10,011 nucleotides of DNA, from NCBI GenBank assembly GCA_030247855.1, contig JAPDRN010000274.1, positions 1 to 10,011 on the forward strand, read 5' to 3'. The number at the start of each line of letters is the position of its first letter. Positions within the stretch are counted from its first letter, which is position 1. Source of the DNA: Knufia peltigerae. Taxonomy: Eukaryota > Ascomycota > Eurotiomycetes > Chaetothyriales > Trichomeriaceae. The position numbers and the translations under genes were made by a program. The notes below the pieces were generated by a model, which made no database searches, had not been told where the DNA came from, and worked only from the letters and a program-made list of their open reading frames with translations. Positions 1-6,375 of this stretch are shown in pieces.

Positions 1-24
1 CACACACACACACACACACACACA
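1..24. repeat. (CA)12 microsatellite
   Basis: The window opens inside an uninterrupted CA dinucleotide run of twelve units, followed by AGATTG. It may continue beyond the left edge. Such tracts are common in fungal intergenic DNA and vary in length between strains. Confidence 0.95.
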
Positions 25-573
25 AGATTGCAAAGTTGGCAAAATAAGCAAGTTGTGCCGTTCCCCGATCAAAAGATCCAAAATCGGCCTTGTACATCTG
101 CACATGCAGGCCTCGCGTGGAATACTCGGTACGTATCTACTATTATAGGTAAAGTGCAAACGAACTAACAGAGTACTTTTACGAACTACAACTTTATATT
201 TTACGTATATGTCATCTCGGAGTTCCCTACCCTTTGACCTTTACCGTTGGATACTCTTCTCTACACTACGACGCAATGATTGTGTACGGGACTGTACAAG
301 TAGTAATATCACTATTGTACAAAAATTCCCCCTCTTTCTTGGATCTACCTTTTTTAAGACTACCTAACTCGTACAAAAGGATCGGTGCCTACAGAATATG
401 TTTTTACGTAGACACCGAGTTTCCCTCTGAGATCTTTTCCCCAGCGATAAATATTATAGTCCTCATGATAGTCGAGTAGCCCTGCAGCGTTGATTTCGCT
501 AAAAATAATATGGGTTTGCGTGTAGGGTACTGAGTACGGAGGTAGTAGGTAGGTAAGCATGAGATCCCGTAAT

Positions 574-600
574 CCTTTCTTTTCTTTTTCTTTTTCTTTT
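574..600. repeat. Polypyrimidine TTTTC-type tract
   Basis: An unbroken run of C and T built from repeated TTTTC/TTTTTC units. It ends in ACCTGG. It could be a microsatellite or part of a core promoter, but no gene start lies near enough to support a promoter. Confidence 0.8.
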
Positions 601-910
601 ACCTGGTATACTCTTACTAACAAGTGAATTCGTTCGGTAGCCCCAAAAAATTATGCTCACAAAATAGTCACGAGATATATCTGATCATGAAGTATATTTT
701 CAAGTGTGATCAATTTCCCGTATGGAGAGCACATGACCCTGACATATCTCACCTTTTGATCAAAAGGGGAAAAAGAAAAAGTCAAAGTTGTTAAGTGCAT
801 GCATACATCAACACCATCGGCAGTATGGAGTATATTGTATAAAAGGTACCCGCAGCGGGAACTTGATGGAGTAGACAGGTAACTCTTAAAACAGGTATCC
901 TTACAGTAAA

Positions 911-953
911 GGGGGGGGGAGTGGGCAGAGGTGGGAGGAGGTGGGAGGTTGGG
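911..953 (+). other. Candidate G-quadruplex block
   Basis: Nine consecutive G residues are followed by four GGG runs at 923-925, 933-935, 943-945 and 951-953. The loops are 3, 7, 7 and 5 bases. This satisfies the usual G3+N1-7 rule with five runs, so more than one quadruplex register is possible. The complementary strand is correspondingly C-rich. Folding is inferred from sequence only; the block may also simply be purine-rich simple sequence. Confidence 0.6.
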
Positions 954-959
954 AAAAGC

Positions 960-969
960 TACCTAGGTA
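960..969. repeat. Palindrome TACCTAGGTA, copy 1
   Basis: A perfect 10-bp palindrome that recurs at 5551-5560. Each copy lies near a TACGGAG/CTCCGTA word (18 bases away here, 5 bases away at the second copy). No function is assigned. Confidence 0.6.
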
Positions 970-984
970 CATCAGGTAGGTAGG

Positions 985-1278
985 TGCTCCGTACGGGAGT
1001 ATGTACGCACTCTACTCTCGTACTTACTACTGCAAGCACTTTAAAAAGTGAAAGATGTCCAAAATGTCACGATGATGAACGATGATGATGGATTCGGGTG
1101 GTTAACCCCCTTTGGAGTATTGTACTCTCCGTACCTCGCAAATCGACTGACATTACGGATTACCACCCCCAAAGTGCTCCGTAGATATGGGAAAAGTGCT
1201 CCGTAGAGACGAATCTTAATTGACATGAAATGTGGCTTGCGAAAAATCAAGACAAAACCAAGTTAAATGTGCTCCGTA
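985..1278. repeat. Cluster of five CTCCGTA words, same orientation
   Basis: CTCCGTA occurs at 987-993, 1127-1133, 1177-1183, 1199-1205 and 1272-1278. Four of the five are preceded by TG or GTG, giving GTGCTCCGTA. All are in the same orientation within 300 bases. No other sequence is shared between copies beyond a few flanking bases, so this is a cluster of a short word and not a tandem array. The word is the reverse complement of TACGGAG found elsewhere in the window. Confidence 0.7.
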
Positions 1279-2080
1279 AGCCTCCCCCTTCCCGCAAAGA
1301 AGGAGGATGCCGCGTTCTGTAATTTCGCACACCACCACAATTCATACACGAGGGAAAATCGCCAAATGCTTAGGCGGGTCTCATCAACAGCAACAACGGT
1401 GTCAGCTCAGCCCGTGAGCAACATGAACTAAGAAATCACCCTACGGAATAGTTCAGTCAGAAGCTCCAGTACATCGTAGATGCTCGTCGATCGTCTCGTC
1501 AATCCCGAGGTTCGTACCTCAGCAAAAAAGGGAGTGAGGGGACTCAGGAGAACAGCGTGCGATGGTACCAACACGTTTCACAGGCCTTATTTCACTCAGA
1601 CACAATCCTCTTTGCTGGACCGCAACTCTGTGCAATGGTTACTGTACAACCTATTCTTATTGCATGTAGACTATCTACATCAACTACCTACATGACAGTG
1701 CAATGGTGATTAGCAGCAGAGGGATAGCATGGCCTCTTGGCCATGTCAAACATAATAACGGTGATGCGATGCATGATGAGCCCAGACACACGTAAAAGCA
1801 GACGGCCAGCTGTTGAGACTCCTGTCCCATGATGTTCCTCCTCGTGGCGTGGGTGCAAAAGACAATTTCAATCCAACTCTGCCTCCATTTGCATGATCCT
1901 CGGGCAATCTTTTGCATAGTTCCCAAAAGCAAGGAACTCCATAATCCGAATCGTCGTATGTGTCGTTAGCAAAAGACAAAATATTTGTATGCTATTCGTG
2001 ACAGTTTGATTGTTTCATGACACCACTATCAGGTGTCGTTTCTTGTTTCTTTTTTTTCAATGTCGTAATGGTATGATATA

Positions 2081-3244
2081 TCAGGAGCGAGGGATGAGTT
2101 CGTCGCCGAGCTGGAGTGCGAGACCTTGGCTAGTCGGGGTCTTGCGTTGTATTGATGGACTTTCTGAAGCAGCCAGGGCGTCAAAGTTTAGTCCTCTGCG
2201 GGCAAATCGGCTAGGGGTCTTTGCTATGCCTGGTGTTCGGCCACCCCATTGAGCCTGCGCAGGTGAAGGAGTGACATTGCAGAAGTCGGCGAGGTTGAAG
2301 CCTTGACCGGGAGTTTGGAGTGCACCATTAAACAGCCCCAAATGATTCCCTGGAGTCGTCATGACTGAAGAAGGGAGGTGGGAGTGTTGCGAAGGTGGAG
2401 TGGAAGGTGGCTCCCCAGCGGTAGAACCGCGATGAATATTGATCGCAGGGGAACGAGAAGGGGAATTGGCCAAGTACAACAGCAAGTCAGCTCCGGCTTG
2501 CTTTGCGTTGACATTGAGTAGACGTTTGGCAGGTGGAGGGGTTCGGGGAGGGGACGAAGAGAGAATGCTGCTCGAAGGTTCGTTTGCAAAGGAGGGCATG
2601 CTTAGATCATGATCATCGTCGTCAGAATGAACATCAAACATAGGAGAGTCGTCGTGAGATGTACGTGGCAGGGTAGGGTCGCTTTGGAACATTGTCTGAT
2701 CCTGGAAAGACTGAGTCCGTCCCAGGACAGGTGAAGACTGTGCCATGCGTGGGTCTTGCTTCCAGCTCATGCTGCTCGATTGTCGATCGAGACCGGTGGT
2801 CGACGACGACCTCACTCTCTTTCTTGCTCCAAAGGGAGGTTGCGGGACCTTGAAGACACCATTGGAAGGTCTCGAGAAGCGATTGTTGGCGATAGAGGAC
2901 ATGGGAACAAAGTCGTCGTCCGAGGGGGAGGATCCATCAGAGGGCAAGTCATCGTCGAGAAACGGCCTCTTCCTCTTCAGCTTCTCGGTGACTTCGGGCT
3001 CGATGGTAGAGAGAGTTCGATCCTGCCAGCCATTCTGGGCTTTGAAGCTTGCAAAGGCCAGACAATCTTGCAAATTTCGAGCAACCTGAAGAAAAAAAAT
3101 TGGTCAGTCCAAGGTCGACTCAAGCGAGCAAAGATGGTGAGAAGTTGGGTGGGCTACCTTTGCAATTTCCACTCTCCGCATCACCTTTTCGGCGACATGA
3201 GCAGCAGCAAAAGCATGTTGAGGCTGCTGCTGCTGTGAAGCCAT
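2081..3244 (-). CDS. Whi5/Nrm1-like G1/S transcription repressor candidate
   Basis: Two exons, join of 3244-3158 and 3085-2081, give 363 residues. Residues about 20-50 carry EIAKVARNLQDCLAFASFK followed by QNGW. The L-x-FA-x-FK-x-x-NGW pattern resembles the short GTB motif by which fungal Whi5 and Nrm1 bind the SBF/MBF transcription factors. The remainder looks disordered and regulatory: a basic KLKRKR patch (possible nuclear signal) after the motif, a second basic ARKRVR patch, acidic Asp/Ser stretches, and 16 S/T-P sites. Three of these (SPPR, SPSR, TPSR) fit the full CDK consensus. Near the C-terminus, FNLADFCNVTPSPAQ is followed by TPG and KTPSR, which looks like a second conserved block. 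Start 3244 is chosen for its context (AACATGG). An in-frame ATG at 3274 would add ten residues. Family knowledge suggests a nuclear CDK-controlled repressor of G1/S genes; that role is inferred. It could be an unrelated disordered nuclear protein. Confidence 0.6.
3086..3157 (-). other. Intron 1 of the Whi5-like gene (72 nt, phase 0)
   Basis: On the minus strand the donor reads AAG|GTAGCC and the acceptor is TTTTTTTTCTTCAG|GTTGCT, with a CTGAC branch-type site (GGACTGACC) upstream of a pyrimidine tract. Removal joins IAK to VARNLQ in frame. It also supplies the ATG, because the downstream exon alone has no good ATG near the conserved motif. The intron lies directly before the LQDCLAFASFK core. 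Confidence 0.85.
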
Positions 3245-3300
3245 GTTGTTACAGAGATTGGGAGTGACCAACATGAGGACTGATGGTACTGAAGACAGGA
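3245..3300 (-). promoter_or_regulatory. Leader of the Whi5-like gene with alternative ATG
   Basis: Just upstream of the chosen start the minus strand is pyrimidine-rich, as is typical of fungal leaders. It contains an in-frame ATG at 3274 that would prepend MLVTPNLCNN. That ATG has C at -3, whereas the ATG at 3244 has A at -3 and G at +4, so the downstream start is preferred. No MCB (ACGCGT) or SCB (CACGAAA) element was seen in the next few hundred bases. Confidence 0.4.
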
Positions 3301-3430
3301 TACAAGAAGGAGAAAAGGTCTCAGAGTGTCAAATATGTATGTGGTAGTGCTTCGGTGGACGTCAAAGCGCAGGCTAGGAAGGATAGCGCTTGTCAGGTTC
3401 ACCTTTCTAGCCGTGACTCGTGGGGCCGGC

Positions 3431-3491
3431 TCCTGGCCAGGGCAACGGGGAATGATTGTTCGGATGGTAACACTGGCGACCTCCTGGCCAG
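3431..3491. repeat. Direct repeat of TCCTGGCCAG
   Basis: TCCTGGCCAG occurs at 3431-3440 and again at 3482-3491, 51 bases apart, each followed by a similar ACGG..GGAAT stretch. The core CTGGCCAG is itself palindromic. The pair lies roughly 190-250 bases upstream of the Whi5-like start, so a regulatory-site pair is possible, but the repeat matches no factor I can name with confidence. Confidence 0.4.
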
Positions 3492-3706
3492 AACGGTGCG
3501 GAATATGGCTCGTGTATACACTGTACGAACAAGAATGTGGCAATCTTAACAATGTAGGAGACGGACGTGGTGTCTTTGAGGAATAGGAATGAGGAATTTC
3601 CCTTGTCAGCGAAGAGTATGGACAAAGTCTGCGGGTGGTAGAAGTCGCAGTTACTGTACCCCGTAGGCACGGCAGGATTGCGACGGCCTAGTGACAATAG
3701 GGAGTA

Positions 3707-3724
3707 GTGAAGCTGGTGAAGCTG
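3707..3724 (+). repeat. Tandem 9-bp GTGAAGCTG duplication
   Basis: GTGAAGCTG is repeated twice head to tail. The 12-base word CTGGTGAAGCTG that spans the second copy recurs at 3990-4001. This is small-scale duplication with no assigned role. Confidence 0.6.
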
Positions 3725-3864
3725 GTCAGCCCAGTGACTGGTTGCGGTAACGGGTTAGGCCTACGGAGTGCTATCTACCTACTCTACAATGCCCATCCAT
3801 GCAATCGTCTTCTGGTGCCTGTAAATGACTCGGTGGTTAACCGATAGCTGGAACTCTCTACTGC

Positions 3865-3880
3865 TACGGAGTACGGAGTA
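3865..3880 (+). repeat. Double TACGGAG word
   Basis: Two TACGGAG words at 3865-3871 and 3872-3878 abut to give TACGGAGTACGGAGTA. This is one of two places in the window where the dispersed word is tandem. Confidence 0.75.
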
Positions 3881-4059
3881 GTACCAGCTAAGTAAGAGGG
3901 GTTGACCAGCACCAGCGACAATCATGGGTTACAGAGACATTCAAGCCCACTAAAATCCAAGGCCGCCTGCCTCTCGCCGTCGCCAGTGGCTGGTGAAGCT
4001 GTCCAAACCCCCTCGTTATCGAGACCCATTGGCCTACACGCCGCAGCTGAGCTTTCACC

Positions 4060-4164
4060 CTACCACTCCAGATGGCCTGTGAGATTGGCCGCCGCATTGG
4101 TCTCCTGCATGCCCTTCCAGTACCGAGTAGCTGCAGCCATAGACGTCTCTGGCTTGGAAGCCAT
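4060..4164 (-). other. Possible 34-codon small ORF or coding relic
   Basis: On the minus strand an ATG at 4164 opens MASKPETSMAATRYWKGMQ and continues to a TAG at 4062-4060. The frame is open upstream of the ATG, and its residues look protein-like (RWERLIAGRNWARAERGFE). After the TAG the same frame stays open for about 45 more codons. The surrounding block appears more GC-rich than its neighbours. This could be a small gene, one exon of an unrecognised gene (a GTAGGG donor overlaps the stop), a decayed pseudogene, or chance. I do not recognise the product. Confidence 0.25.
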
Positions 4165-4503
4165 CTCAAACCCACGTTCAGCCCTCGCCCAATTACGCCC
4201 AGCAATGAGCCTTTCCCATCTGCTCGTTTGATTCACTTTTAAACGTTGTCACCCGATCAGGCGCCTGCAAAGTACCACCTCCAAAAAAAAACCTGAAGCA
4301 AGCCGTCACATAAAACACATTAAGAGCTCGGTTATCTCTGGAAATGTGGAAAAAGAAAGGTCTCCTTTGTGCCCGCCACCTCGAAGCCTGGCCGTGCTGC
4401 GGGTATGACCTAGACATGATTGATGTGCTGTCACTCGACATTCCTAAAAACCTGCCGCAAGCAAACGAGAAGAGTTTTCTGTCTCCTTTTTCCTCATGTC
4501 ACA

Positions 4504-4602
4504 ATGGCCAACCCAAAGCCTGCGTCCGGGGAAATGGTTGCCTTCCAGGAGAGGCGTAGAACTAAAGGCGCCCAACTCAGGAACCGACCACGCTATGCTT
4601 AA
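4504..4602 (+). other. Possible 32-codon basic small ORF
   Basis: An ATG in very good fungal context (CACAATGGCC) opens MANPKPASGEMVAFQERRRT and runs to TAA at 4600-4602, ending in RNRPRYA. The peptide is strongly basic and lacks Cys and Trp, unlike the chance ORFs nearby. The frame is also open upstream to an ATG at 4420, but that extension is Cys-rich and unconvincing. No family is recognised. It may be a microprotein, a first exon, or chance. Confidence 0.25.
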
Positions 4603-4764
4603 TCACTAACCGTTTCCTGCCACCAGATCGATTTGAACCCAAGCCAGGAACTTGGTCGTTGGATCCTGTTGTCTGATATCGGCAAAGGCATAATTTCGGT
4701 AGAAATGTTATATTCCAACATCTGGCTATCAGGGCGGTACGGAGTAAGACCAGAGTACAATACA

Positions 4765-4784
4765 GGTACGGAGTACGGAGTACC
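4765..4784. repeat. Double TACGGAG word inside GGTAC...GTACC ends
   Basis: The 20-base stretch GGTACGGAGTACGGAGTACC holds two abutting TACGGAG words (4767-4773, 4774-4780). It is bounded by GGTAC and its reverse complement GTACC. A further copy lies at 4738-4744. It resembles the 3865 pair. Confidence 0.75.
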
Positions 4785-5550
4785 TCCTTGCAAAATACAA
4801 TCGAATGCGAGTTCCGAATTATCTGCACCGGGTTGTTATCATCGGTGAAGCGGAATCTAGAAATTTGACACCTGAAGCTCATCGAACATTCTGGCACAGA
4901 TCGGAATGTTGTCGTGTGAGTATTCAAGATGCAGAGAAATTTGAATTGGTTCTTCTACCCGTCACTTTTGCCTGATTTCTACGAGTACTCTTGCTTCCAG
5001 AATGGAATTGTCTTCCACACCCCTGGTTCTATATAACAATGAAAGCATTTCGAAGGGTAACTTACCTACTCCGTAGACGGGTTATTAATCTTCCCCCTCT
5101 TCTGCCGCTACTACTGCACAAGACATACATAAGCTGCATCTCGGAAATCGTTACCTCCAATCTTGGCCAACAAGAGGCTCTTACTGATACAACATGTCCC
5201 ACTGAAGCGCGCAACATGTGATATTCATGCCTTTTTGTACTGGCACAAGTCATGTATGCATTGTCGACGTTCACCTCTTCGGAAGGCCGGCATCCAAGAC
5301 CTGGCCAAGCATTGGTGAAGGGATCATCAGCTTTTGGTCGTTTGGGCTTTTGTGTGAGGCAAGGTGGACAAAAAGAATTACATGGAATGTTGTGTTCTTA
5401 CTCCGTAACGGCTAGAATATATTGACCTTGCTCCGGATGTTTTGATGAACAGCACTTTAAAATAAACAAATCCGCTGCAAGAGACAACGGCTTATCTTGT
5501 GGTGTTTCTTCCGGCCAGCACTGCACAAATAGCTGCTTGTACGGAGTACC

Positions 5551-5560
5551 TACCTAGGTA
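5551..5560. repeat. Palindrome TACCTAGGTA, copy 2
   Basis: Second perfect copy of the 10-bp palindrome seen at 960-969. It sits five bases after a TACGGAG word (5540-5546), forming TACGGAGTACCTACCTAGG and onward. Confidence 0.6.
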
Positions 5561-5991
5561 CCTGCCCGCGGTGAATGGAGTATGCAGAACTCAAATGCTG
5601 GGTACGTGGACGACGGAGAATGAGACACCGATAGCAGAGATATGGAAAAGCACCGTCGCCAACCAGCAGCTCGCTAAAGCGCCACATCTGCGTCATGAAT
5701 TTTATAGCCAGAAAATCTGCCCTCCGCTATGGTGAGCCTGGCCCTAAAAACCAAGTTCCAGGCCAAAGGACAGCGATAACTCCGGGCCCCAAGCCCCAAG
5801 AGGTTTAACTGGAACCAAGCTACGGGCGTCCCCAACCATGCCTAGGTGAATCCTTCCCCACTGATACGTTGCCCGCTAAGCGGACTGCAACATTCCCACA
5901 CCTGCCGTTTCACCTTGAATTGACGAATCGCACCTGCTTGGCCACGCATGTTCAGGTGATGGGATTTCTGCCACCCACATGTCTCTAGCTA

Positions 5992-6375
5992 ATGCTCAGT
6001 AAGGTAAGGAAGATATCGTTGACACCAGGCCGGCAAGATACTTTTTCGTCCTCGCCGTCATTGCTGCAGTCCATTGACTTCCGGTCGCTTGTTTTTTTTG
6101 TGCTCTACTACCAGAACCTCGCTCGGCGTATCAACGACCTTCACCGTCACTCGGTTTGGCCTCACCACACTGGCCATATCGTCCTCACGCCCTCGCCTGG
6201 GATCCCCGGTCAAACCGCCTCTCCCGCCCGCGAGAAAAAGCTCCGTCGCATGTGCATGTGTCCACAGTCATTACATACCTCCACGAGCAGCATTCCGGCG
6301 CATTTGACCAGGTCAATTGCCATCACACCTAAGATCTTAATGGTTGATACATAGAGACACGCATTTCCGACCACA
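5992..6375 (+). promoter_or_regulatory. Proximal promoter and leader of the metalloprotease gene
   Basis: The 380 bases before the metalloprotease ATG are pyrimidine-rich (for example the CTTGTTTTTTTTGTGCTC stretch near 6086), as in many fungal core promoters. No clear TATA box was found. A GTAAGG donor-like sequence at 6003 leaves a 5' UTR intron possible but unproven. Several ATGs occur here. The last, at 6340, opens a four-codon upstream ORF. Confidence 0.4.
6340..6354 (+). other. Minimal upstream ORF (ATG GTT GAT ACA TAG)
   Basis: A four-codon ORF encoding MVDT ends 21 bases before the main ATG and is in the same frame. Its TAG also closes the main frame upstream, which supports 6376 as the true start. 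The start context is weak (T at -3), so leaky scanning past it is likely if it is transcribed at all. Confidence 0.4.

Larger units (their letters stand above)
1..2080. other. Gene-free intergenic region left of the Whi5-like gene
   Basis: No reading frame here has convincing protein character. The longest are 60 to 90 codons, rich in Cys, Tyr and Ile, and lack recognisable motifs or good splice partners. The first 900 bases are AT-rich with many TA steps. What can be seen is simple sequence (CA repeat, pyrimidine run), a G-rich block at 911-953, six TACGGAG/CTCCGTA words, and GTAGGTAGG-type short words. The part just below 2080 should hold the 3' UTR and polyadenylation region of the minus-strand gene. 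I see no transposon open reading frame or terminal repeats. Confidence 0.7.
3245..6375. other. Divergent intergenic region, about 3.1 kb
   Basis: This lies between the starts of the minus-strand Whi5-like gene and the plus-strand metalloprotease gene, so it holds both promoters. No long coding frame is present. Visible contents: a TCCTGGCCAG repeat pair near 3431 and 3482, nine TACGGAG/CTCCGTA words between 3762 and 5546, a somewhat GC-richer island around 3900-4200 with a short minus-strand ORF, a 32-codon plus-strand ORF at 4504, and a pyrimidine-rich leader below 6375. A region this long could hide a non-coding RNA or a small multi-exon gene, but I cannot show one. Confidence 0.6.

Noticed and set aside
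120..860. AT-rich, TA-rich stretch as a repeat-induced point mutation (RIP) scar of a dead transposon
   Set aside because: No terminal repeats, no remnant transposase or reverse transcriptase frame, and no second copy in the window to compare. Composition alone is not enough.
985..1278. CRISPR-like or tandem repeat array
   Set aside because: The shared unit is only 7 to 10 bases, spacing is irregular (about 22 to 140 bases), and the sequence is fungal.
2756..3238. 160-codon plus-strand ORF and overlapping shorter ones
   Set aside because: They lie opposite the Whi5-like gene and run across its intron. Their composition has no recognisable domain.
3888..4205. 105-codon minus-strand ORF starting MLGVIGRGLNVG
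   Set aside because: Its Arg/Trp/Gln-rich content looks like an out-of-frame reading. The neighbouring MASKPETS frame on the same strand looks more protein-like, and both cannot be coding.
4630..4640. GGGTTCAAATC on the minus strand, resembling a tRNA B box
   Set aside because: The five bases on each side cannot pair as a T-stem, and no A box or acceptor stem is found at the right distance.
5992..6354. 120-codon plus-strand ORF just before the metalloprotease
   Set aside because: It ends in a stop 21 bases before the better-supported start, has no motif, and coincides with the pyrimidine-rich leader.
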